Shown: piece after piece, positions 1 to 7,295 of the stretch | How the letters are laid out: every line of letters begins with the position of its first letter | Position numbering within the stretch: position 1 is the first letter of the stretch | Assembly: GCA_038230695.1 (NCBI GenBank) | Contig: JBBRMT010000097.1 | Location: 1 to 15,451 of the forward strand | Length of the DNA stretch: 15,451 bases | Direction: 5' to 3' | Source of the DNA: QHBQ01 sp038230695 | GTDB taxonomy: Bacteria > Chloroflexota > Chloroflexia > QHBQ01 | Notes under the pieces: generated by a model | Seen by the model: the letters and a program-made list of their open reading frames with translations, nothing else | Databases searched by the model: none | Told to the model about the DNA's origin: nothing | Translations under genes and position numbers: made by a program

Positions 1-58
1 AGCTCCAACCGGCATCGCCAAAGAATCCTTCAATGTCCTCGCGGCTTGCGTCTGGCAT
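1..58 (-). CDS. YbjN / secretion-chaperone-fold protein, second tandem copy (3' partial)
   Basis: Only the first 19 codons lie in the window. They begin at an ATG read on the minus strand at 58-56, preceded by AGGAGG about 6 bases upstream. The visible start reads MPDASREDIEGFFGDAGW. It aligns with the first residues of the gene just upstream (SPEDMERFFQEIGW), so this appears to be a tandem paralogue of that YbjN-like protein. The rest of the gene lies outside the window, and the function of this family is not settled. The call rests on the ribosome binding site and the N-terminal resemblance alone. Confidence 0.55.
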   Translation of the reverse strand, partial: MPDASREDIEGFFGDAGWS

Positions 59-693
59 GGCGGGCCTCCTACTACGCTGGGGGTGGGTTCGGATGGTGAG
101 GCGGTCTCGCCAGCGGTTGGCATCGCTTCGCCAACCGCTGGTGCAACTGCCTCGTCGCTGCTGGCGCTCCAATCAACATCGCTATCCTCGGCGGGGATTG
201 CCGTTGGGGGCGCAGCGGTGGCCGCGCTAGCAGTAGCGGCAGCTTCAGCCTCAATCTGGGTACGCAGCGACGAGACACGGCTGGCATCGTTGGCGATGTT
301 AACCAGTTCCAGGTATTGTTCGTCGGCGTTGATCGAGAGAGCAGCCAGCGCATCATTGACCATGCTGGAGAACTTGAGGTTCTCGCGGGGCAATTCTACG
401 CCGAGGCTGACCCCAAATGAGGCGTTGATGCTGTACTTCGCCAGGTTGATCTTGTAGTTTAGCAGGCCAATGTGTTCGTAGACGTTGAGGCGGCAATCGT
501 CCTTGATCTTGTTCAGCACCGGAGTGTAGAAGAAAATCCAGTATTCGGTCATTCGCACGTAGAAAAGCCAGTCGCGCACATCTCCGCGATAGCGCACCTC
601 CCAATCGGTCTCACCCACCCGCCCGGCGGTCCAGCCGATCTCCTGGAAGAATCGCTCCATATCCTCTGGCGAGGCATCACCTTCACGAGCCAT
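1..693 (-). CDS. YbjN-domain / type III secretion chaperone-fold protein (3' end open)
   Basis: The reading frame opens at an ATG at 693-691, with GGAGG about 10 bases upstream. It stays open for all 231 codons to the window edge. Residues 1 to about 140 resemble the YbjN superfamily, which has a CesT/Tir-chaperone-like fold: an amphipathic N-terminal helix (SPEDMERFFQEIGW), a strand-rich core with YWIFFYTPVL, then LLNYKINLAKYSINASFGVS and ELPRENLKFSSMVNDALAAL. Residues about 145-215 are an Ala/Pro/Thr/Glu-rich, probably disordered tail. No signal peptide or membrane segment is seen, so it should be cytosolic. It follows the nucleotidyltransferase gene by 35 bases, last in the Clp operon before its own paralogue. 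The frame has no stop before the next gene starts at 58. A TAGTAG at 72-77 lies in another frame, so the last codons are either a real overlap or reflect an indel. The role is unknown; a protein-binding partner of the Clp unfoldase is speculation. Confidence 0.72.
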   Translation of the reverse strand, partial: MAREGDASPEDMERFFQEIGWTAGRVGETDWEVRYRGDVRDWLFYVRMTEYWIFFYTPVLNKIKDDCRLNVYEHIGLLNYKINLAKYSINASFGVSLGVELPRENLKFSSMVNDALAALSINADEQYLELVNIANDASRVSSLRTQIEAEAAATASAATAAPPTAIPAEDSDVDWSASSDEAVAPAVGEAMPTAGETASPSEPTPSVVGGPPCQTQAARTLKDSLAMPVGA

Positions 694-728
694 TTGCTTA
701 ATCCCTCCTTATATTATTGGGGTGGCGT

Positions 729-1484
729 TCAAATCAGCCACTCATCCGTAGTCCAGACGATACCCTGCTGCGCGGCCAATTGCTGCAAGTTAGCCCACAA
801 CTCCTCGGCAGCGCGGTAGACTGCCGCAAGGCTGCCCTGTTCGAAGCTCGCCAGCAGGGTCAATTGGTCGGCAAACCCTTCGGTCAGGATGGGAAACTCC
901 AGCGTCTGCTGCCAGATTGTGCCGCTGGTGATAAAGTATACGCGATTAGCCAGCGCCAGGTAACAGGCCGCATCATAAACGAAATTATGCGCCCACCATC
1001 GCAGGTTGCGCTCGTCGCGCCGCTGCCACGCGCCACGTATCTTGTTCATCAGCTCGTAGAGGTCATCAACCATTAGCGCGGCCATCCGCGCCTTGAACGC
1101 CGCATCGTCTTGCAGCAGCGCTTCGGATGTAGCGGTTGCGCGGGCAAATACGTCGCTGTCATCGCGCTGGTAGATAATAAGCTGGCCGCGATACTGTCCG
1201 GCGCTGTGCCACCAGTGAGCTCCCACGCTACCCGCGTTTCGTAGATAGCTGTCCTCCGGCTCATAGTTGATCTCCACCTTCGCGCCGCTGGCATGGACGT
1301 ACTCGACATCGCTCTCCGCCACCGCGTTAGTGGTAACTACCCTCATCTCCAGGTCGGAGTATTCACTATCATCGCCCCGCGCCACTGAGCCGTAGATGGC
1401 AACGCCCAACACCTCCTCACCGTATCTGGCAAGGATGCGCTGGGCAAGGTCGTTGGCAAGGGCGATACGTTGCGCGTGGTTCAT
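729..1484 (-). CDS. Kanamycin-nucleotidyltransferase-like (ANT(4')-type) protein
   Basis: This 251-residue protein matches Staphylococcus KNTase/ANT(4') in length and layout. An N-terminal polymerase-beta-type nucleotidyltransferase domain has the GS motif (AIYGSVARGDDSEYSDLEM: G32 S33, metal ligands D44 and E46), with a third acidic ligand at E71 in VEIN. A KNTase-type C-terminal helical domain begins near residue 130, with MVDDLYEL placing E144 where KNTase has its catalytic base E145. Known relatives transfer AMP to the 4'-hydroxyl of aminoglycosides. All catalytic residues are present, but the substrate-pocket residues differ enough that drug resistance cannot be assumed. The start codon overlaps the stop of the upstream Clp gene (ATGA, 1481-1484), which indicates translational coupling. 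That is an unusual setting for a resistance enzyme and suggests a housekeeping or protein-modifying role. It is cytosolic. Confidence 0.85.
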   Translation of the reverse strand: MNHAQRIALANDLAQRILARYGEEVLGVAIYGSVARGDDSEYSDLEMRVVTTNAVAESDVEYVHASGAKVEINYEPEDSYLRNAGSVGAHWWHSAGQYRGQLIIYQRDDSDVFARATATSEALLQDDAAFKARMAALMVDDLYELMNKIRGAWQRRDERNLRWWAHNFVYDAACYLALANRVYFITSGTIWQQTLEFPILTEGFADQLTLLASFEQGSLAAVYRAAEELWANLQQLAAQQGIVWTTDEWLI

Positions 1485-3862
1485 GCGTTCTCCGCGACGG
1501 GTACATCCCTGGGTGTCTGGCTGGCAACATCGGGCAGGCTGAAGAGCAGGCCGCTTTCGCCAACGTCAATCCGCAGGTTGGTCGCCCCGCTGTACTCCTT
1601 GGTGAACAGGCGGCGGGCGATGGGGCCGAGGATCAGTTCGTCAATGGTGCGCTCAAGCTGACGTGCGCCCTGCTGCGGGCTGAAGCCCTTGCTGACGATA
1701 TAATCCACCACCCCTTCACCAATGCTGAGGTGGATGCCTTCGGGGATAAAACGCTCGGTGATCAACTTATCCAGCTTTTGCTGGCAGATACGCAGCGCCA
1801 CATCGCGGGTGAGCGGCTTGAACAGCAACACCTCGTCCACGCGGTTGAGCATTTCCAGCGAAAAATATTTGCGGGCCTCGGCATACACATCCTTGATATC
1901 CACCTCCGCGCCCTTGCTCTGGGTCTCCTGCCGTCCGCCCGATTTGAAGCCGAAGTTGCCCCGCGTGGCGAGTTCGCTGCCCACGTTGGAGGTCATGATG
2001 ATGGTAGCATCGCTGAAGTAGACGGTGCGGCCCTGGCCGTCGGTTAGCCGACCATCGTCGAAGATTTGCAGGAATATGCTCTGCACCTGTGGGTGGGCGC
2101 GTTCGATTTCGTCGAGCAGGATGACGCTGAAGGGCTGGCGGCGCACCTTCTCGGTAAGTTGGCCGCCCTCGTCGTAGCCGACATAGCCAGGAGGCGAACC
2201 GATCAGGCGCGAGATGGTAAACTCGTCGTTGAACTCGCTCATATCGAGGCGGATGATACGGTTTTCGTCACTGAACAAGAAATCGGCCACCGCCTTCGCC
2301 AGTTCGGTCTTGCCTACCCCTGGCGGCCCCATGAACAGGAACACGCCGTCGGGCCGCATCGGGTTGATGTCGAGGCGGCGCTTGGTCAGGCGGATGGCGT
2401 TGGCGACGCGGCCAACCACCTCTTCCTGGCCGATAACCCGCTGGCTCAGGATCGCTTCCATCTCGGCAAAGCGGGCGTTCTGCTCATCGTCGAAGCTGTC
2501 GAGCGGCAGGTTAGTCATTTCGCTGACCACCGCCAGCAGATAATCGCCCACCTTCAAGCTGGGATGCTTGCCGCTTAGGATAGCGTTGGGGCGGCTTCGC
2601 TCGTACTCGGCGATCTCGGCGCGGGCAGCAGCGGTTTGCAGGATGTCAATCGCCTTGTCGGGGAAGTAACGGTTACGCAGGTACTTGCGGCCCAGTTCCA
2701 CCGCCGTCTTGATGTCGGAGTCGCTGATCTTCAGGCTATGGTGCGCCTCCAGGCGGGGGCGCAATGCCTCAAGGATGGTGACGGTCGCTTCAGGGCTAGG
2801 TTCGGCCACGGTCAGGGGCTGGAAGCGACGCTCCAACGCGCCGTCGCGCTCGATGTATTTGCGGTATTCGTGGGCGGTAGTCGCGCCAATGCAGCTAATC
2901 TCGCCCCTTGCCAGCGGCGGCTTGAGGATGTTGGCGGCATCGAGGGTGCCTTCCGCGCTGCCCGCGCCGATTAGAGTGTGCAACTCGTCAATAAACAGGA
3001 TGGCCCGCACCGCCATCGTGTCGGTCAGCACCCCCTTTAGCCGCTCCTCGAACTCGCCGCGATACTGCGCCCCGGCCACCAGCGCGGCCATATCCAACGA
3101 AACCACGCGGCGGTTCTGGATCTGAGGCGGCACATCACCATCGTGGATGCGAATCGCCAATCCCTCCACAATTGCGGTCTTGCCCACGCCGGGTTCGCCA
3201 ATCAGGGCGGGATTGTTCTTGTTCAGCTTGCATAGCACCTCGATAACCGCCTTGATCTCCTTGTCGCGGCCCACGATGGGGCCGAGTTTGCCGTCCTTCG
3301 CCATACTGGTCAGGTCGCGGGTAAACTTTTCGAGGAAGGGGGTGGCAGTCTGGTTGAGTTTCTGCTGATGGGCAGCGCGGGGGTCGGGCGCTGGCAGGCT
3401 GGGCGGATTAGCTTGCAGGTGAGCTAGCCACGCGGCGGGGGACAGGTTCATGCCCTGCAGCAAGTTGGCGGCAACGGGTTCGAGATTAGCAAGGGTGGCA
3501 GTGAGCAACTGCAGCGGCTCGACCGGCGGGTTGGTAGCCAGCTTGTTTGCCTGCTCCAAAGCGGCGCGGAGGGCGGTGGTAGGCTTCAGCTTGGGCTTGT
3601 CGGCGGGCAGATCGGTAGACTGTCCGTTGGCGGCGGCGGTCAAAAGGTTGGCAGCAATGGCGGTTTGCGCCTTGTCCGCCTCAAGGTCAGGCAAGGGCAG
3701 ATTCGCACCTGCCACGCTGAGGCAACCGATTAGCAGGTGTAGCGTATTCAGGCTGGGACTGTGCAGCCGCCAGGCAGCATCCTTCGACGCATTGTAGCAA
3801 CGCAGCGCGTCGGCAGAAAAGTTACTGAGCGGGTTGGTGGGGGAAGTGGGCTGATCAGGCAT
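1481..3862 (-). CDS. Clp/Hsp100 AAA+ unfoldase (ClpA/ClpC-like, no M domain)
   Basis: A 793-residue, two-ring AAA+ protein unfoldase. Two degenerate Clp-N repeats occupy about residues 14-50 and 94-150. D1 has Walker A GEPGVGKT (222-229), Walker B LFIDE (289-293), pore-loop region AQYRGEFEER and arginines R345-R346. D2 has Walker A GPPGVGKT (512-519), Walker B ILLDE (581-585), pore-loop region SPPGYVGYDE, sensor 1 TSN (624-626) and sensor 2 GAR (732-734). Only about 20 residues join D1 to D2, so the coiled-coil M domain of ClpC and ClpB is missing, as in ClpA. FGF (637-639) sits where ClpP-binding members carry their hydrophobic-Gly-hydrophobic loop, so partnership with ClpP is plausible. The start at 3862 was chosen because the sigma70 promoter at 3921-3949 lies downstream of the longer in-frame ATG (3964), and because AAGGAG lies 12 bases upstream. 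The gene is first in an operon with the nucleotidyltransferase and YbjN-like genes. Confidence 0.9.
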   Translation of the reverse strand: MPDQPTSPTNPLSNFSADALRCYNASKDAAWRLHSPSLNTLHLLIGCLSVAGANLPLPDLEADKAQTAIAANLLTAAANGQSTDLPADKPKLKPTTALRAALEQANKLATNPPVEPLQLLTATLANLEPVAANLLQGMNLSPAAWLAHLQANPPSLPAPDPRAAHQQKLNQTATPFLEKFTRDLTSMAKDGKLGPIVGRDKEIKAVIEVLCKLNKNNPALIGEPGVGKTAIVEGLAIRIHDGDVPPQIQNRRVVSLDMAALVAGAQYRGEFEERLKGVLTDTMAVRAILFIDELHTLIGAGSAEGTLDAANILKPPLARGEISCIGATTAHEYRKYIERDGALERRFQPLTVAEPSPEATVTILEALRPRLEAHHSLKISDSDIKTAVELGRKYLRNRYFPDKAIDILQTAAARAEIAEYERSRPNAILSGKHPSLKVGDYLLAVVSEMTNLPLDSFDDEQNARFAEMEAILSQRVIGQEEVVGRVANAIRLTKRRLDINPMRPDGVFLFMGPPGVGKTELAKAVADFLFSDENRIIRLDMSEFNDEFTISRLIGSPPGYVGYDEGGQLTEKVRRQPFSVILLDEIERAHPQVQSIFLQIFDDGRLTDGQGRTVYFSDATIIMTSNVGSELATRGNFGFKSGGRQETQSKGAEVDIKDVYAEARKYFSLEMLNRVDEVLLFKPLTRDVALRICQQKLDKLITERFIPEGIHLSIGEGVVDYIVSKGFSPQQGARQLERTIDELILGPIARRLFTKEYSGATNLRIDVGESGLLFSLPDVASQTPRDVPVAENA

Positions 3863-3920
3863 GGATGCGAGGTTCTCCTTATTGGCAAGCAGACGGCGAT
3901 GGCGCTGCTTTTCCAACCGG

Positions 3921-3949
3921 ATCGTACCATAAAAGGGGGTTGGTGTCAA
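3921..3949 (-). promoter_or_regulatory. sigma70-type promoter of the Clp operon
   Basis: Read on the minus strand: a perfect -35 TTGACA (3949-3944), a 17-base spacer, and -10 TACGAT (3926-3921), which matches TATAAT at four of six positions. Transcription would start near 3914, leaving a leader of about 50 bases before the Clp start at 3862. Its position rules out the longer Clp reading frame that begins at 3964. Confidence 0.8.
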
Positions 3950-4025
3950 TCTAAAAACTGCCATGTAGTAAGGTTATAGCAATGTCTGCGCCTGAACGGG
4001 ATAACGAACTTTGCAACCGCTCTAA

Positions 4026-4055
4026 TTGACAAGCATAGTGGCTTGCGCTTATAAT
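4026..4055 (+). promoter_or_regulatory. sigma70-type promoter of the c-di-AMP receptor operon
   Basis: Consensus -35 TTGACA (4026-4031), an 18-base spacer, and consensus -10 TATAAT (4050-4055). Both hexamers are perfect, so strong constitutive transcription is expected. It is divergent from the Clp-operon promoter, and the two -35 boxes lie about 76 bases apart. No clear operator palindrome was seen between them. Confidence 0.88.
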
Positions 4056-4095
4056 CTAGCAGAAGCATGAACCGAAATGCGGAGGAATGGCTGCG

Positions 4096-4377
4096 ATGAA
4101 GATGATCCTGGCAGTAGTACAGAACGTGGATGCCGATACAGTGATTGATGCCCTGCTCGACGCAGGCCATCGCACCACCCGGCTTGCCAGCACTGGCGGC
4201 TTTTTGCGCGAGGGCAATACCACCTTGCTTGTCGGCGTGGATGATGTAGCAGTTGATCAGGTGATTGATATCTTTCGCCGCGCCACCCATAGCCGCCCCG
4301 CCAACAGCAACCAGCAGCGCAATGTCGGTGGCGCAACCATCTTCGTGCTAAACCTGGAACAACACGATCGGCTATAA
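4096..4377 (+). CDS. darA: Cyclic-di-AMP receptor, DarA/PstA family (PII-like)
   Basis: A 93-residue cytosolic PII-like signalling protein. The opening MKMILAVVQNVDADTVIDAL, the LASTGGFLREGNTTLLVGVDD block (about residues 31-51) and the final VGGATIFVL strand are the hallmarks of the DarA/PstA (DUF970) family. Members form trimers that bind c-di-AMP at subunit interfaces, through the conserved TGGFLRxGNTT loop. It is slightly shorter than Firmicutes members (about 109 residues), with a compact variable loop between the second half and the last strand. The ATG at 4096 is preferred over the ATG at 4087, because GGAGG (4081-4085) is 10 bases from the former and only one base from the latter. First gene of the operon; the protease gene starts 4 bases after its stop. 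Its effector target is unknown in most bacteria. Confidence 0.9.
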   Translation: MKMILAVVQNVDADTVIDALLDAGHRTTRLASTGGFLREGNTTLLVGVDDVAVDQVIDIFRRATHSRPANSNQQRNVGGATIFVLNLEQHDRL

Positions 4378-4381
4378 CCCT

Positions 4382-5557
4382 ATGCGTAGCACATTTCTAC
4401 TGGGCGAGATCGGCGGCATCAAGGTGCGGGCTAGCGCAAGTTGGTTCGGCTTCCTTGCGCTTATGACTCTGGTGCTGGCTTTCTACTACTTCCCATCCCA
4501 GTCAGCATATGAATCGTGGGGAGCAGCCCTCTATTTCTCCACCGCTCTCAGCGTCAGCCTGCTGTTCGCCCTGTCGGTGTTGGCCCACGAGCTAGCCCAC
4601 GCCCTGCTCATCCGTCGCTTTGGCAGCAAGGTAACTACGGTGATGCTGTTCTTCTTTGGCGGCGTTACCCTGGCCGACGGTGAGCCGAAACGCCCCCTCC
4701 ACGAGTTCATCGTCGCCATCGCCGGGCCACTGGTCAGCGTGCTGCTATCGCTGGTTTTCTTCGCCGCCGCTTTCCCACTCGGCCTCGATCCCAACCATCC
4801 TACGGCAGTGGCAATTGCTGCGGTGCTACTTGGTATCCTCAACTTTGCGATGGGGGCGTTCAACTTGCTGCCGGGCTTGCCGCTCGATGGCGGCAAGGCG
4901 CTGCGGGCAATTGCCTGGGGGCTGGGTCACGACCCTTACAAAGCTGACCGCATCGCGGCCATTGGCGGACAGGTGGTGGGTGGGATAATCATCGCCGCTG
5001 GCCTGATCCTCGGCGCAATCTGGAAAGATCCGGTGTTCGCCATGTTTACCGCTTATGTGGGCTGGATGCTGTTGCAGCAGGCCCGCTATACCTACCGCGA
5101 CATGGTGGGCAAGCGAATGATGAGCGACACGCCGGTACGGGAGGCGATGATGCCGCTGGATAATCAGGTGCCACCCAGCCTCACTCTGGACGAGGCGGTG
5201 CATCGCTTCGTAGTGGGCCGCACCAGCCTGGAGTCGCGGTTGCAACTGGTGGTCGGGCTAGGGGGTACGGTGATGGGCATGATTGCCCCCGCCGACATCA
5301 GCCGTGTGCCACGCGAACAGTGGTCCTCGACTACGGTGCGTGAAAAGATGAACCCGGTCGGTCAGATTGTCAGCGTGGGGGCCGATGCTTCGCTGCTAGA
5401 GGCGCTGCTGATTATGGAAAAAGCCCATGCCCAACTGGCCCTGGTTACCGATAATGGCGTGAATGTTGGCCTGATCGATCGTCCCGCGCTTGCCAGCTAT
5501 GTCACCCGCGCCCTGGCCTTGAACCTGAATGGACAGCAAAGGAAAAATAACTCGTGA
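4382..5557 (+). CDS. Site-2 protease (M50 zinc metalloprotease) with two CBS domains
   Basis: A 391-residue polytopic membrane protein of the CBS-bearing S2P class. After a short cytosolic start and a hydrophobic segment (about 20-37), residues 52-80 carry the zinc and catalytic motif HELAH (H69, E70, H73). A later segment carries NLLPGLPLDGG (161-171), whose D169 is the third zinc ligand. Two more hydrophobic segments follow (about 192-232). Residues about 246-310 and 318-378 form two CBS repeats (TPVREAMMP; TTVREKMNP), which in this family bind adenine nucleotides. Such proteases cut substrates within the membrane, often membrane-bound anti-sigma factors or regulators. The neighbouring c-di-AMP receptor suggests nucleotide-based control, but that is inference. 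Its stop codon overlaps the next gene's GTG start (GTGA, 5554-5557). Confidence 0.92.
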   Translation: MRSTFLLGEIGGIKVRASASWFGFLALMTLVLAFYYFPSQSAYESWGAALYFSTALSVSLLFALSVLAHELAHALLIRRFGSKVTTVMLFFFGGVTLADGEPKRPLHEFIVAIAGPLVSVLLSLVFFAAAFPLGLDPNHPTAVAIAAVLLGILNFAMGAFNLLPGLPLDGGKALRAIAWGLGHDPYKADRIAAIGGQVVGGIIIAAGLILGAIWKDPVFAMFTAYVGWMLLQQARYTYRDMVGKRMMSDTPVREAMMPLDNQVPPSLTLDEAVHRFVVGRTSLESRLQLVVGLGGTVMGMIAPADISRVPREQWSSTTVREKMNPVGQIVSVGADASLLEALLIMEKAHAQLALVTDNGVNVGLIDRPALASYVTRALALNLNGQQRKNNS

Positions 5558-7137
5558 CTGAAGAGCATATTGACCTCACCCTTGAACGACTAGCCTATGG
5601 TGGCGAAGCGGTGGGGCGCAGCAACGGCAAGGTGGTATTCGCCGCCTACGGCCTGCCGGGCGAGCAGGCGCGGGTCGCCCTCAGCGAAGACCGCAAGAAC
5701 TTTGCGCGGGGTCGGGTGGTGGAAGTGCTGGCCGATGCCTCACCGCAGCGGGTTATACCGCGTTGCGAATACTTTGGCGAGTGCGGCGGCTGCCAGTGGC
5801 AACATATGGATTATCCCGCCCAGGCAACCGCGAAGGGCGAACTGCTGGCCGAGCAGTTGCGCCGCATTGGCGGTATCATTATCGCGCCGTTGCCCACCAG
5901 TGCCGCGCCCGATCCATGGGCCTATCGCAACGTTGCCCGCCTGCAGGTCAGCTATCCACAAGAGCCTCACCTGAACGAAGCGCAAAACCCCGCCAGCGAG
6001 GAGGCGGTCATACCGCCATCCAGCCACCCCAGGCTGGGCTATTTCCGCCGCCAGAGCCACAGCATCGTCGCCATTGAGCGCTGCTACATCGTCCACCCCG
6101 CCATCGTCGCCTTGCTCGAACCCTTGCAGTGGCTGATCAACACCATGCCGGGTCAAAGCCTCAGCGCAATCACGGTGCGGGCGGCGTTTGCCGACAATAC
6201 TACCTACCTGCTGCTGCATCAGGGTAATGTCAGGGTCAACCTCGGCGATGTACGCCGCATCCTGGGGGTATGGGTAAAAGAGGAGCGGTTGGTCGAACGC
6301 TTCAACCTGCGCGGCATCGCCACGGTCAGTCCACCCGCACGGCCCACCCGCCGCGCCGCGCCCGTGCCGGTTACGCCCGGCGATATTGGTGGCGAGGTAG
6401 GTGAATTGGCCGCTGAGGAAGCAGTCAGCAGCGTATTGTGGGGTGACCCTATGTTCAGCGAAATGGTAGGTAACACCCGCTATCATTTCCCCGCCGCCGC
6501 CTTCTTCCAGGTGAACACTGCAGGCGCGTCCGCTCTCGCCAATCTGGTAAACGAAGCGGTCGCCGCCGAACTTCCTCCCCTATATCAGGGGGGGGCTGGG
6601 GATGAGACGCAGGGCGAACAACGGTTCGTCCCTACCAATAGCTCGTCTACCCCAAACTCAAAACTCAAAACTCAAAACTCAAAACTGCTGGATCTGTACA
6701 GCGGTGTGGGCCTGTTTTCGCTGCATCTGCTGGCGACGGGTGTGGTAAGCCAGGCTGTAGGCATCGAGTCGCAAAGCGATGCGGTCAACGCGGCGCGAGC
6801 CAACGCCGAGGCCCAGGGCCATATCCCCGCCGCCCAGTTCCATGCTGGAAAGGTGGAGGACGTGCTGCCTGAGCTACTGGCCGAGGGGTTGGTTGCCGAT
6901 GTAGTGGTCGCCGACCCACCCCGCGCCGGGCTTTCGCCAGCGGTGATTGAGTTGATCATCACCGCCCACCCCCAGCGTATCGTATATGTCTCCTGCGACC
7001 CCAGCACTCTCGCCCGCGACCTCAAGGCGTTCGCCAGCCATTACCAGCTACGCTCCACCCAGGCGGTTGACCTCTTCCCCCAAACCTACCACATCGAAAG
7101 CGTCAGCGTGCTGGAGCGGTTGCCAGACTTGCGCTAA
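5554..7137 (+). CDS. rlmD: TRAM-domain 23S rRNA (uracil-5-)-methyltransferase, RlmD/RlmCD/RumA family
   Basis: A 527-residue SAM-dependent enzyme that methylates C5 of a uridine, in this family usually 23S rRNA U1939 and/or U747. A TRAM RNA-binding domain covers residues 1-58. Cysteines C71, C77, C80 and C177 are placed to bind the 4Fe-4S cluster. The methyltransferase domain has FFQVN (317-321), SAM loop LDLYSGVGLF (379-388), DPPRAG (454-459), catalytic cysteine C481 in YVSCDP and the general base E515 in HIESV. It starts at GTG, overlapping the protease stop by 4 bases, with AAGGAAAA upstream. It is longer than E. coli RumA (about 430 residues). About 40 extra residues (337-376) come from a palindrome and a heptamer array in the DNA, and residues 258-288 form a second Pro/Ala-rich insertion. 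The catalytic core is intact. The exact target uridine cannot be read from sequence. Confidence 0.9.
   Translation: MTEEHIDLTLERLAYGGEAVGRSNGKVVFAAYGLPGEQARVALSEDRKNFARGRVVEVLADASPQRVIPRCEYFGECGGCQWQHMDYPAQATAKGELLAEQLRRIGGIIIAPLPTSAAPDPWAYRNVARLQVSYPQEPHLNEAQNPASEEAVIPPSSHPRLGYFRRQSHSIVAIERCYIVHPAIVALLEPLQWLINTMPGQSLSAITVRAAFADNTTYLLLHQGNVRVNLGDVRRILGVWVKEERLVERFNLRGIATVSPPARPTRRAAPVPVTPGDIGGEVGELAAEEAVSSVLWGDPMFSEMVGNTRYHFPAAAFFQVNTAGASALANLVNEAVAAELPPLYQGGAGDETQGEQRFVPTNSSSTPNSKLKTQNSKLLDLYSGVGLFSLHLLATGVVSQAVGIESQSDAVNAARANAEAQGHIPAAQFHAGKVEDVLPELLAEGLVADVVVADPPRAGLSPAVIELIITAHPQRIVYVSCDPSTLARDLKAFASHYQLRSTQAVDLFPQTYHIESVSVLERLPDLR
6574..6600 (+). repeat. REP-like C/G-rich palindrome inside the rRNA methyltransferase gene
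   Basis: CCTCCCC (6574-6580) is followed after a short AT-rich loop by a run of eight G and then GCTGGG. The same pattern, a pyrimidine CCTCCCC arm, a small loop, a G-run and then GGCTGGG, recurs after the thiolase gene (8483-8506). The copy here is translated in frame as part of the extra linker at residues 340-349 of the methyltransferase. Confidence 0.6.
6654..6686 (+). repeat. Heptanucleotide tandem repeat (AAACTCA)4.7 inside a gene
   Basis: Four perfect AAACTCA units plus AAACT, 33 bases in all. Because three 7-base units equal seven codons, the array is translated as a 7-residue periodic peptide (NSKLKTQ NSKL, residues 368-378) immediately before the SAM-binding LDLYSG. A change of one or two units would frameshift the methyltransferase, while a change of three would not. 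Confidence 0.95.
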
Positions 7138-7157
7138 CCCCCCAGATTCAGTACAAT
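7129..7157 (+). promoter_or_regulatory. Possible weak promoter for the thiolase gene
   Basis: -10 TACAAT (7152-7157) matches the consensus at five positions. TTGCGC (7129-7134), 17 bases upstream, matches only TTG of the -35 and overlaps the end of the methyltransferase gene. The remaining leader (7158-7295) holds nothing else but the heptamer array at 7239-7273. Confidence 0.3.
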
Positions 7158-7238
7158 ATGATGTCCGCACTGCCCACCCCGCTGATAAACCACTTTATTT
7201 GCAGCAGTGTGACGATCCGGGCTGAACCCTCAGCCCCA

Positions 7239-7273
7239 ATCTATAATCTACAAGCTACAATCTACAATCTACA
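7239..7273 (+). repeat. Heptanucleotide tandem repeat (ATCTACA)5 upstream of the thiolase
   Basis: Five 7-base units: ATCTATA, ATCTACA, AGCTACA, ATCTACA and ATCTACA, exactly 35 bases. The array ends 8 bases before the Shine-Dalgarno sequence of the thiolase (7281-7286), so its length sets the distance from any upstream promoter to the ribosome binding site. Confidence 0.93.
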
Positions 7274-7295
7274 TATGGCAAGGAGAGTGAAGGCG

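Noticed and set aside
2066..2578. 170-codon plus-strand open frame opposite the Clp gene
   Set aside because: It is antisense to D1/D2 motifs of the Clp gene, has no recognisable domain, and such frames are expected in GC-rich DNA.
3863..3964. Longer N-terminus for the Clp unfoldase starting at 3964
   Set aside because: The sigma70 promoter (3921-3949) lies inside the extension, which has no family similarity. The ATG at 3862 has a ribosome binding site.
5740..6486. 248-codon minus-strand open frame opposite the rRNA methyltransferase
   Set aside because: The plus-strand frame has the full catalytic motif set. The antisense frame has no family resemblance or start signals.
7158..7295. 46-residue N-terminal extension of the thiolase
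   Set aside because: It would translate the heptamer array, and the family N-terminus and the Shine-Dalgarno sequence both point to the ATG at 7296.
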